Shown: piece by piece, positions 56,644 through 64,000 of the stretch
How positions within the stretch are numbered: position 1 is the stretch's first letter
How the letters are laid out: the number at the start of each line of letters is the position of its first letter
Source of the DNA: JBBSJZ01 sp041751935
GTDB lineage: Bacteria > Planctomycetota > Planctomycetia > Pirellulales > Pirellulaceae
DNA: 64,000 nucleotides
Assembly (NCBI GenBank): GCA_041751935.1
Contig: JBGSIA010000225.1
Span: 8,707 to 72,706, forward strand
Reading direction: 5' to 3'
Position numbers and translations under genes: made by a program
The notes under the pieces: model-generated
Databases searched by the model: none
The model's input: the letters and a program-made list of their open reading frames with translations, nothing else
What the model was told of the DNA's origin: nothing

Positions 56644-59600
56644 CTATTTTCTGCCTCGGTAAATCTTGTGATTGGTATCACCGCCCGAGAGGATGTAAGC
56701 CATTAGGTCACGTAGTTCGTCCGCATTCATTCGATCAAGCAATCCACTGGGCATTTGCGATACTTGGGAGGGAGCAATTTCGTCGATGTCGTCGGTCGAG
56801 ACTCGATGGGGTTCGACTTTCGGATCCGACGAATAGACCAGTATGGTCTCGGGATTTTGTTCGATCACAATTCCGCTCAGAACTTGGCCACCGGACGTGA
56901 GAACCGTTTGAGCTTGGTATTGATCCGAAATGTCCTTGCTGGGGTTGATGATCGCTTCGATGAGATACTGCTTAGTGAATTTGTTGGGCACACTCGTCAG
57001 ATCCGGTCCAACGCCTCCACCAAGTCCAGTGAAACGATGGCAAGCACCACAATTAACCGAGTGAAACAGACTTCGTCCACGCTCGTAATTCAACAGTTTC
57101 GGGTTCATCGATTCCGTTACCGCCAATGCATCATCTAAGGTCCATTGTTGTCCTGGACCAACTGGCTGCTCGATGGCAAAGTCGGGAATCGGGTTGAAAT
57201 CTTCGCCGGTCAGATCGGCCATCGCAGTTCGCTCCGAATCGCTGCATGTCGCCAATGCTTCTTCGCGAATGTTGGTCAAGTAGCCGGGATAGCTGGCGCC
57301 GCCGCTGGCTTTGGCGGCTGTATTGAGAAACGTAAAGTACTGTCGGCGGAGTTCTGGCGTCCAGCCGTTGCGAGAATTGCGTAGCGTAAATGCGATATCG
57401 ATAGCTTCAGTTGGTGGCGGGTTCTTCGTAATTTGTTTCAACGTGTTCCCGTAGCGTGCATTCAACTTCTCAACGCCGCTCCATGTAACCGGTTTACTCT
57501 CGCCACGCTGGGCGATCAATTTCATCCCCTTCGTGGGTGCACTCGGGGCTCGCAGAAAAACCAGCAACCGTAGAAGTTCAAAATCAACATCTGCATTCTT
57601 TGAAGGTAGCGATTTGTCAAATGCGGCAATCATCTGCTCACGTTGCTGGTCGGATGGTACGCCCATTCTTTCCAGCACAAGTTCGTATGCTCGGAGTAGT
57701 CCCAGTTGCTGCGACACCGGAAGGCTTGCAAGTGGCAAATCATTCAAGCTGTTCAATAATCGTTCGCGATGATGGGCCGATCCCTTTCGCGCGAGTGCTA
57801 CCGCTGACGTGATGCGGGCCTGCGAATTGGTCTCGGAATAGGCTCTCTCAGACCATGAGTTGACCGGTTGTGATTCGATGGCGATCCGCGCGGCGTAACG
57901 CAGAAAGCGGTCGTTGCTGGAGAGATGTGGCCAAGTCAAGTCCACCGCAGAAGAATCCACGACACCATGAAACGCTTCCAATTGCCGCCGCGTTTTTGCG
58001 GCGTCCGACAATGGCGAGATCGAAGCTGGATCTGTGGACGCTTTCCCCGTATAGACTACGCGAATCAATTCCGAATCTGTGCCTCGGCCACCGGTCGAAA
58101 AGTACAAAGCACCATCCAAGCCCACGACCGCATCGGTAACTGGTAGTGCCGGCCCCGATATGAAGTCTTCGGCTTCAGTCGTGTAGCCCGAACCGTTGGA
58201 CGTTAGATGAATTGCCAGAATACGTCCGTAAGTCCAGTCGAGCGCAAAAATCGCGTGTTGGTACTTCGCAGGAAACTTTGCACCGCGTCCGCTGACCACT
58301 CCGGTTGGTGAACCCGGACCAATGTTGACCAACGGCGGTAAGCTGTCTTCGTAGTACTCTCTCCACTTGCCTGAACCGCTGCGCCATCCGTAGTCGCCGC
58401 CACTGACGACGTGACAAATCCGTGTCGGTCGATACCATGGCAACCCGAGATCCCACTCCATATCGGCATCGTAAGTGAACACATCGCCGTGCGCATTCAA
58501 TGCTAAGTCGTACTCGTTACGAAACCCGGTGCAGTACAAGTCGTGTGTTTTAGTTACAGGATCGAACCGAGTGACCCAGCCTCCGGGAGCAAGAATGCCA
58601 GCAGCGTGGCCGCGCGGGTCCCATTGTCGCGGCAAGAACAAGTCTTCCTTCAACGATGGATTGCGGCGTCGCACGATCGAGTCAGCTGCGGGCAGTGGTG
58701 TTTGATTTCCAGACACGGCGTAGAGCCGTTCGCTATCTTCGGTGTCAACCAAGGCGTGATTACCATGTTCGCCTTTGCCAAAATACGCCGTCAGTAGCTC
58801 TGCTTGATCCAACAAATCGTCACCGTCCGAATCCGTCACACGAAACATGCCTTGGCCGGTAATCGATGCATACAGACAGCCTGACTTCCACTGCAATCCC
58901 TGCGCGCTCGAAAGCTCCACGGGCATTTTCTCCACACTCGGCGACCCGTCCGAAGCAACCGTGACACGAAACAGTCCCTTATCGCCTTGATCCGACGCGA
59001 TCAATCGTCCCTTGTCGTCGATGGTCATGGAAACCCATGAGCCTTGAGTCACTTTTGGTACTGAGTACACCGTTTCGACCTTGAACCCCTTGGCGACGCT
59101 CAAGCCGCGAATATCAGTCGCACGGTTTCTAGAGCCGCCAACATCTTCAACCGGAGTCGCCGCATCTTTAGGCTCATTCTTTTGCTTCCTGCCTGTGGTC
59201 GACGTTGCAGCAAATTGCTCTAGCATCTGCTCGCCGTCGTTTGCATCCAACCGACGCAATTTTAAGTCTTTGAATTCGACACGCATCGGCGGTCCCTTAT
59301 GCAATTGCAATCCGAGCTTGCCGCTGGACATCGCGTCAGGGTGATGTTCAGCGACATCGATGGTCGTGACTCCGTCGACTTGATGAATCAGTCGACTGCC
59401 GACCGCAATGATGCGGACGTCGTTCCACCGCCAGTCAGTAAATGTTTCGTCGTTACCGACCTTACCGACTTGCTTCACTGATCCGTTTGCATCGATCTCA
59501 ACCTTCTGCCCACGCGTCGCAATCTTGCCTCGAGTTCCGTATTTCTCGCCGTACAGCATGCCAAAGAATTGTTTGCTCGGGTGCAAATCCATTTGGTAGC

Positions 59601-59919
59601 CCATCAACACAAAGTTCGGCTCGTCGATGAGTTGGCTGCGGTACTGCACGCCTGAGTTATTTCCCTTGAATCGCACCTTCGCCGTGAATTCGAAATCCGC
59701 AACATCGCCGCCCTGCCAAACCAAGAACGTGTTCGCTTCGATTATGTTTTCGCGAGTAGTTTCACCAACGATCGCGCCGTCCTGAACACTCCAAAAGCTT
59801 TCCCGTCCTTTCCAGTCCGATAGGTCTTGGCCGTTAAAGAGCGTTTCATAATCAGCCGCCGGTGCGAACGGCACTGCGATCAACGCGGTGAGTGCGAATA
59901 TAAGGATGGATCGCTTCAT
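56644..59919 (-). CDS. DUF1080 + PVC-type dehydrogenase + c-type heme fusion protein
   Basis: 1,091 residues. A signal peptide (about 1-21) is followed by a full DUF1080 (3-keto-disaccharide hydrolase) domain, about 24-230: ETLFNGQDLSDWKG, FWSVQDGAIVGET, YRSQLIDEPNFVLMGYQMD and VEFKDLKLRRL. A Pirellula/Verrucomicrobium-type dehydrogenase propeller (about 270-640) contains MTIDDKGRLIASDQGDKGLF, HGNHALV, GYGWRSG-type glycine blocks and DAVVGLDGALYFSTGGRG. A helical region leads to the C-terminal heme domain with CGACH (957-961) and QTVLTSGGQVLSGIV...MPSGLLDRM. Having the hydrolase and the dehydrogenase/cytochrome in one chain suggests oxidation of a sugar to a 3-keto form followed by cleavage, or the reverse; this is inference. 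It is the last gene of the four-gene minus-strand run, 31 bases after the previous gene, and converges on the plus-strand operon. Confidence 0.93.
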   Translation of the reverse strand: MKRSILIFALTALIAVPFAPAADYETLFNGQDLSDWKGRESFWSVQDGAIVGETTRENIIEANTFLVWQGGDVADFEFTAKVRFKGNNSGVQYRSQLIDEPNFVLMGYQMDLHPSKQFFGMLYGEKYGTRGKIATRGQKVEIDANGSVKQVGKVGNDETFTDWRWNDVRIIAVGSRLIHQVDGVTTIDVAEHHPDAMSSGKLGLQLHKGPPMRVEFKDLKLRRLDANDGEQMLEQFAATSTTGRKQKNEPKDAATPVEDVGGSRNRATDIRGLSVAKGFKVETVYSVPKVTQGSWVSMTIDDKGRLIASDQGDKGLFRVTVASDGSPSVEKMPVELSSAQGLQWKSGCLYASITGQGMFRVTDSDGDDLLDQAELLTAYFGKGEHGNHALVDTEDSERLYAVSGNQTPLPAADSIVRRRNPSLKEDLFLPRQWDPRGHAAGILAPGGWVTRFDPVTKTHDLYCTGFRNEYDLALNAHGDVFTYDADMEWDLGLPWYRPTRICHVVSGGDYGWRSGSGKWREYYEDSLPPLVNIGPGSPTGVVSGRGAKFPAKYQHAIFALDWTYGRILAIHLTSNGSGYTTEAEDFISGPALPVTDAVVGLDGALYFSTGGRGTDSELIRVVYTGKASTDPASISPLSDAAKTRRQLEAFHGVVDSSAVDLTWPHLSSNDRFLRYAARIAIESQPVNSWSERAYSETNSQARITSAVALARKGSAHHRERLLNSLNDLPLASLPVSQQLGLLRAYELVLERMGVPSDQQREQMIAAFDKSLPSKNADVDFELLRLLVFLRAPSAPTKGMKLIAQRGESKPVTWSGVEKLNARYGNTLKQITKNPPPTEAIDIAFTLRNSRNGWTPELRRQYFTFLNTAAKASGGASYPGYLTNIREEALATCSDSERTAMADLTGEDFNPIPDFAIEQPVGPGQQWTLDDALAVTESMNPKLLNYERGRSLFHSVNCGACHRFTGLGGGVGPDLTSVPNKFTKQYLIEAIINPSKDISDQYQAQTVLTSGGQVLSGIVIEQNPETILVYSSDPKVEPHRVSTDDIDEIAPSQVSQMPSGLLDRMNADELRDLMAYILSGGDTNHKIYRGRK

Positions 59920-59950
59920 TTCTCAGTTCTCTGTTTGTTAGAAATCAATA

Positions 59951-61588
59951 CTAATTCTGTGTGACATGAAGGACGACAGGAGCATCGCCCCAATCATCGG
60001 GTGGATGAATCGTCGATCGACCTTTCTCAATTGGTCCTGCGGGGGTTCGTTCACCGCTTAAAGGATTGAACCACTGGCCGGATAGCGTGGCGGGTTTGTC
60101 GGCAATATTTAGGGTGAATGATTGAGGCTTGCTTTGGTAGGCAACGTACTCTCGACCTGGATTCGCGAGGCAATACCCAACACTAACTAAGTGATCCGAT
60201 GGTTCGAGTTTCCAATACTCGGTCCTGTGCCAAAAATCACCGAAGTGCTTCATGTAGACGTAGCCCTGAGGCAGGTCGAGCGGACGAATGACGTCCCAAG
60301 CCGTATAGGTGTAGTAGTAACCGGTGTAGCCGCCCGCCATCGCAATTTCCCAGAGCGTGCGGATGGTGGCCTCGGCGGTCGACGCCCCACCAAAGGTCTT
60401 GTCGTTCAGGCCTCCTGGACCGCACTCGTAGTCGGATTCGAAATTGGCCACGGGCCATTCCCTACGTTGGCGTTGAGCGAGAACCTTATCGTGGTTTGTC
60501 CCGACTCGATTGGAGTTCTTGCTTTTCTTGGTCGAGTTCCCGTGGTGCTGGTCGGTACGGAAGTCGGTTAGCCTGTCGTATGCACCGCTGTCGTTGGCCG
60601 CGTCATCGTCGTGGACAGTTATGAGGTGGTCGTAAGAGTCATAATCGCGAATGAATTTCAGCCAATGCTGTTTGTAGGTGAGGTCTTGCTCCTTGTGAGC
60701 TTCTTTGGAAAAGTCCCAAATGACATTCGGATACGCGGAGTAGCGAGCAATCATCCAACGAAAAAATATTTCCTCGTCCGGGCTGCCTTTCTCAGGCCAC
60801 GTGACAGACTTGTTGTAGACCTTGATCAAGATGTGCGTCTGGATGCCTCGCTCCATCATTGCCGTCATCACACGATCGTAGTGCTGCCAATAATCGAGAT
60901 TCATCCGCGAATGAACGGGGGACTCGTTGTTGCCATCCCACGGATAGAGTCTTGGTGGACCGTAGTCGTCAGGACCACTCTTGCCCTTCCGCCAATTGGT
61001 GTCGTGCGCATAGGAGTTGATAATGACGTAGTTGAATCCGTGGCGAGTGAGCAAATCGAGCGATTGTTTGACCGTCGGTATGCTGGGATCATTCATATCA
61101 AGCGCCCACAACCAATCGTACTCGTAGGCTTGCATGAAAAATCGCGTACCGTCAGCAAAGACGAAATGGTGCGGATGATCGACGTCAACCTTCAAGATGC
61201 CGTTAATATTCGGATTTAGATTCTTGACGCACGAGAACGCAACTTTCTTTCCGTTGAATTCCGGGACATCCGAAGTCGTGGTCAGTGTCCATTCGCCTTC
61301 GGACGTGGGTGCGACACGGATCTTCCACGTTCCGCGTCCATCGTAGAAACCTGGGATCGTAAATGATGTTCCGTCGGGTCTACTCACCAATGCGGTCAGC
61401 TGAATCTCAAACGGATTCTCACTTTCGGCTTCGGCCGTGAAGGTAAAATCATGCGGCTGCCAACAAGCGACGGATACGGTTTCGTTAGCGATTGCCGACT
61501 CAGGGGCGACACCACACAGCAAGAACATCCCGACCAACAAATGAATCGATGCTGAGCGAATACGGCGAATGCAATCGGGGGTCGTCAT
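59951..61588 (-). CDS. Putative glycoside hydrolase with DUF5060 and DUF4038-like barrel
   Basis: 545 residues. A signal peptide (about residues 12-35) is followed by an N-terminal beta-sandwich of DUF5060 type: WQPHDFTFTAEAESENPFEI, IPGFYDGRGTWKIRVAP and GEWTLTTTSD. The DUF4038-like (beta/alpha) barrel starts at HPHHFVFADGTRFFMQAYEYDW. Candidate catalytic acids are the Glu in NVIWDFSKEAHKE (about 295), where the usual Asn before Glu is Lys, and a Glu in VANFESDYE (about 383). The C-terminal part has YVAYQSKPQSFTLNI and WFNPLSGERTPAG, a small beta domain common in this group. It should act on an exported polysaccharide; specificity is unknown. It is 97 bases downstream of a distant relative (61686) and 31 bases upstream of the fusion dehydrogenase gene. 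Confidence 0.88.
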   Translation of the reverse strand: MTTPDCIRRIRSASIHLLVGMFLLCGVAPESAIANETVSVACWQPHDFTFTAEAESENPFEIQLTALVSRPDGTSFTIPGFYDGRGTWKIRVAPTSEGEWTLTTTSDVPEFNGKKVAFSCVKNLNPNINGILKVDVDHPHHFVFADGTRFFMQAYEYDWLWALDMNDPSIPTVKQSLDLLTRHGFNYVIINSYAHDTNWRKGKSGPDDYGPPRLYPWDGNNESPVHSRMNLDYWQHYDRVMTAMMERGIQTHILIKVYNKSVTWPEKGSPDEEIFFRWMIARYSAYPNVIWDFSKEAHKEQDLTYKQHWLKFIRDYDSYDHLITVHDDDAANDSGAYDRLTDFRTDQHHGNSTKKSKNSNRVGTNHDKVLAQRQRREWPVANFESDYECGPGGLNDKTFGGASTAEATIRTLWEIAMAGGYTGYYYTYTAWDVIRPLDLPQGYVYMKHFGDFWHRTEYWKLEPSDHLVSVGYCLANPGREYVAYQSKPQSFTLNIADKPATLSGQWFNPLSGERTPAGPIEKGRSTIHPPDDWGDAPVVLHVTQN

Positions 61589-61685
61589 CTCTTATGTCCG
61601 TTGCTTGTTTTTCGTTGATTTTGGTTCATTTGACTCTTCATTCTGTCTGTTCTTGGTCCGTCATCGGTGGTTGTTATTCGATTAA

Positions 61686-63560
61686 TCACGATCTACGAAC
61701 AATTACCAGCCAATCGGACGTCTCGTCATGGGGAGGCATTCCCAATGATCGCTTCGAACCTCCCTTGACAGTGTTAACTGTTCCAGATTGCAAATTGCCG
61801 CCGGTACGGGGATTAAACCATCTCACTTCAAACATTTCGTCGACGTCGCTTAAATCTAAATTGCTTGTCCCTCCGTCGGGTAGATAGATCAGGTAAGTCG
61901 TTCCAACATTTGCGAAACAGTACCGCGAGTTGTCGTTCTTTGGATTGCCTACCAAAGCGTTCGCATTGCTCATTTCCCAGAAGGCAATCTGCTCGTTTAC
62001 AAACAGTTCGTGAGCGTACCGTGCGTAGTCCCAAGTCCGATCTCGACTGCGGTAGTCCTCACAATTCAGATCGTTTTGCGGATGCTTGGTCCCAAAGAAA
62101 TACTCAACGCCCGCTCCTCCCGCCATCAAGGTCGCCCACAGAGCGTATTTTCGTATTTGGTCGATCGTTGGACCTACCTTTTGCTGGTAACCACCGAAAC
62201 CAGGATCCGGGGGCGTGCCCGTCACGCCGAGATCCTGTTCATCATTCGCGACAACCCACGGCTTGCACGATTTGTTGGACTCTGTGACCCAGTGCAGCAC
62301 ATAACGATGCGTTTCCATCACGTCACGCGTTTGAATCGAGGCACCGGTCAGTTCAGATTGTGAACCCAAAAGAAAGGGATAGACTTTCAAGTGAGTCGGC
62401 CAGGCGGGAGCCGTGTGCGTAACAATGAGGTGGTGATAGGGATCGATCGCTGCGATGTAGCCAGCCATGTCGCGCTGTTGTTGAATTGTTTGGGTGTTTT
62501 CTTCGCCCAGATTCCAGTTCAATGCCAGCAGATGCGAATACCGCGAGATCATTTCTCGCAGATAGAGCTTTCGTTCGGGGCCAAGTTCGCCCGCGTCCAT
62601 TGACACGTTGTCGGAATCCCGAGCGCCGGAGTTTTCGTGTTCGCTGAGCTTGAAATGCAAGTACATCCCTTGCTGTTGCCCATGCGCGAAGACAATTCCC
62701 CACTGGTCAAGTTTGGAACAGTCATAACGCAATTTGTCATCGCGATCGACGAAGGGCCAAACGTTGTCTCCGTCACCACCGGCGTTGTAGGTTAAGAACG
62801 AAAAGACATTCATGCCTTTCGATGAAAGGTAATTGATCGCACCGACGAGTCCTCTGCCTTTGCCGTCTTTCCAAGTCGCATCCCCAACTCTCCAATCTCG
62901 CACGTGCGGCTGCCACGTCTTGAGGGGGCCGCGTTTCGCATTACGAGTTTCCGTGTTATCGAAATCGACATACGCAAGAAGTGTCTCTGGTGCATCGGCA
63001 CCGAACTTTAAAAAGTATTCTTTCGAACCCGCGAATCGTAGATAATGTCTTCCGACATACTCCAAGCGTCCGTGGGCTCTGAGATCGCGTCCGGCTTTGT
63101 CACTCGAATCCGTTTGGAAATGGCCAACTACGCCGTCAAACGGCTTGATTGTTTCACCGTTACCTTCGATCGCAACTTGCTTGCCACGTTGGAACGAGAC
63201 TTTGTAATTCCACACTCCCGTCTTGTCAGGCGAAAGGTGAGCCCGCCATTTATTACCGGAGTCGGCACTAGTCTCCGCAGCGTTTCCATCGGCAGCAAAG
63301 TAACCCGGTACCGTGTACGATGGCTCGCCGGTTTCATGCGTGAATGTGACGTTCATCGCATAGTCCGTGAACGGATTCGTTTGAGTGTCGAGTTCGCTAG
63401 CTTGCGGCCCTTCGAGCGTCAACGTCACTGCATGCCACTGCTTCAACTCGCCGCTGACAACAATCTGAACTTCCGCAAAAGCTGTGGAACAACAAGTTTT
63501 GCCGAGAAGCAACACAACCAGGAATGTGTGCCGGTCTATGTGCCATGATTTATTCTGCAT
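61686..63560 (-). CDS. Putative glycoside hydrolase with DUF5060 and TIM-barrel domain
   Basis: The ATG at 63560 is fixed by an AAGGAG 7 bases upstream and begins a good signal peptide (about residues 1-28); a longer frame reaching to 63905 is not protein-like before this point. The 624-residue product has a DUF5060 beta-sandwich (QWHAVTLTLEGP, YTVPGYFAADG, GVWNYKVSFQRG), the barrel opening HYLRFAGSKEYFLKFGADAPE, and NWNLGEENTQ (about 350-356) and VVANDEQDLG (about 437-445), which probably carry the acid/base and nucleophile carboxylates. The C-terminal WFNPRTGGNLQSG resembles the end of the neighbouring protein, so the two are distant paralogues. It lies 22 bases after the stop of the sulfatase fragment and is probably co-transcribed with it. 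Confidence 0.9.
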   Translation of the reverse strand: MQNKSWHIDRHTFLVVLLLGKTCCSTAFAEVQIVVSGELKQWHAVTLTLEGPQASELDTQTNPFTDYAMNVTFTHETGEPSYTVPGYFAADGNAAETSADSGNKWRAHLSPDKTGVWNYKVSFQRGKQVAIEGNGETIKPFDGVVGHFQTDSSDKAGRDLRAHGRLEYVGRHYLRFAGSKEYFLKFGADAPETLLAYVDFDNTETRNAKRGPLKTWQPHVRDWRVGDATWKDGKGRGLVGAINYLSSKGMNVFSFLTYNAGGDGDNVWPFVDRDDKLRYDCSKLDQWGIVFAHGQQQGMYLHFKLSEHENSGARDSDNVSMDAGELGPERKLYLREMISRYSHLLALNWNLGEENTQTIQQQRDMAGYIAAIDPYHHLIVTHTAPAWPTHLKVYPFLLGSQSELTGASIQTRDVMETHRYVLHWVTESNKSCKPWVVANDEQDLGVTGTPPDPGFGGYQQKVGPTIDQIRKYALWATLMAGGAGVEYFFGTKHPQNDLNCEDYRSRDRTWDYARYAHELFVNEQIAFWEMSNANALVGNPKNDNSRYCFANVGTTYLIYLPDGGTSNLDLSDVDEMFEVRWFNPRTGGNLQSGTVNTVKGGSKRSLGMPPHDETSDWLVIVRRS

Positions 63561-63567
63561 TTTTAGG

Positions 63568-63573
63568 CTCCTT
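63568..63573 (-). promoter_or_regulatory. Shine-Dalgarno AAGGAG deciding the start at 63560
   Basis: AAGGAG on the minus strand, 7 bases before the ATG at 63560. It is the best ribosome binding site on the minus strand of this window and lies between the sulfatase stop (63583) and the glycosidase start. Confidence 0.8.
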
Positions 63574-63582
63574 TTTGCACAT

Positions 63583-63920
63583 CTATCGTAATGATCGCTT
63601 TTCTTCGTCACACAACAATCGCAGCTCGGATAGTCGCTGTTTGTGCTCATCGAGCATCGCCAGATTCTTCTGTTCCAGTGGATCAGTCTCCAAGTCAAAC
63701 AGTTGTTCATACACGGGCACCGTATCGTGATAGCGAATGTATTTCCATCGTTGCTCGCGAATACCCTCTGATCTCGGAATTGGCGATCTTGGCGGGTCGG
63801 TCTGGTACGTGTGCTCGTAAAAATAATGCCCTCGCCAAGGCACTGTTTCCTGCTTAAGGATGGGTGCAGTCGGCTTGGTAGCAGGCTGTCCTGCGGCGAG
63901 ATCACAGATTGCTATTGGAT
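63583..63920 (-). pseudogene. Sulfatase, C-terminal part only
   Basis: On the minus strand the frame reads ICDLAAGQPATKPTA, then PWRGHYFYEHTYQ, SEGIREQRWKYIRYHD and YEQLFDLETDPLEQKNLAML, all typical of the last ~100 residues of secreted sulfatases. The expected upstream core with the formylglycine motif is absent: going upstream the sulfatase-like meaning ends near 63910-63920 and an in-frame TGA stands at 63973-63975. The gene is therefore broken at this point rather than cut by the window edge, unless the core lies beyond a recent insertion. The insertion explanation fits the inverted repeat immediately to the right. Confidence 0.75.
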
Positions 63921-64000
63921 GAAAATGGCGTCCGTGTCCTAATGAATGTTTTTGGTTTCGCGGCCAAACAACTCACTCGGAACGGACGCCATGCAAAAGC
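63921..64000 (+). other. Inverted repeat and possible start of a rightward gene at the window edge
   Basis: ATGGCGTCCGT at 63925-63935 and its exact reverse complement ACGGACGCCAT at 63982-63992 flank a second small inverted pair (TTTGG 63951-63955, CCAAA 64-68 of the 639xx line, i.e. 63964-63968). The right arm includes an ATG at 63991 that could open a plus-strand frame (MQK...). Because it sits exactly where a sulfatase gene is interrupted, it may be the edge of an insertion sequence with its transposase running out of the window. Too little sequence is visible to name a family. Confidence 0.35.

Noticed and set aside
63561..63905. Longer start (GTG at 63905) for the glycosidase gene
   Set aside because: The extension overlaps the sulfatase C-terminal frame, is not protein-like, and a strong AAGGAG with signal peptide marks the start at 63560.

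Overview
The window is almost certainly from a planctomycete of the Pirellulales (Rhodopirellula/Blastopirellula-like). The evidence is the combination of secreted formylglycine sulfatases, paired DUF1592/DUF1552 genes, Pirellula/Verrucomicrobium-type membrane dehydrogenases with a C-terminal CxxCH heme site, a planctomycete-type ECF sigma factor followed by a Ser/Thr kinase with WD40 repeats, a PEP-CTERM protein, and a giant surface protein with an LE-x-R-x-LL leader and a dockerin. No RNA gene or CRISPR array was recognised.

Layout. (1) Positions 1-438: the 5' part of a sulfatase gene on the minus strand, cut by the window edge. (2) 1105-36555, minus strand, read from right to left: ECF sigma factor, overlapping kinase/WD40 gene (ATGA overlap), then after a 336-base gap a single ~30.2 kb gene for a ~10,072-residue secreted adhesin-like protein, then 31 bases later a PEP-CTERM protein. 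The giant protein carries four ~352-residue tandem repeats that each end in a peptidoglycan-binding-like motif, long RTX (GGxGxDxxx) blocks, FG-GAP, ELWxxDGT, leucine-rich, LamG-like and PKD segments, and a C-terminal dockerin. (3) 36556-42080: a small hypothetical gene, a short-chain dehydrogenase homologue that lacks the catalytic tyrosine, a decayed IS21-like element, a large dehydrogenase/cytochrome protein and a remnant of an FG-GAP protein. (4) 42081-56482, plus strand: ten tightly packed genes (2 sulfatases, 2 DUF1592 cytochrome-like proteins, 2 DUF1552 proteins, 3 LamG/DUF1080-like proteins, 1 agarase-like TIM-barrel protein). They look like two related cassettes joined into one operon. 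(5) 56644-63920, minus strand and convergent to block 4: the 3' part of a sulfatase, two DUF5060/DUF4038-type putative glycoside hydrolases, and a DUF1080-dehydrogenase-cytochrome fusion protein. (6) The last ~80 bases hold a strong inverted repeat and the possible start of a rightward gene, perhaps the edge of an insertion sequence that broke the sulfatase.

How the genes may work together. Blocks 4 and 5 look like a locus for secreted breakdown of a sulfated polysaccharide: desulfation by sulfatases, cleavage by glycosidases, and possibly oxidative (3-keto) chemistry by DUF1080-type proteins and c-type cytochrome/dehydrogenase proteins. The sigma/kinase pair beside the giant dockerin protein and the PEP-CTERM protein may be a regulated cell-surface assembly. 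Both statements are inferences from family membership and gene order.
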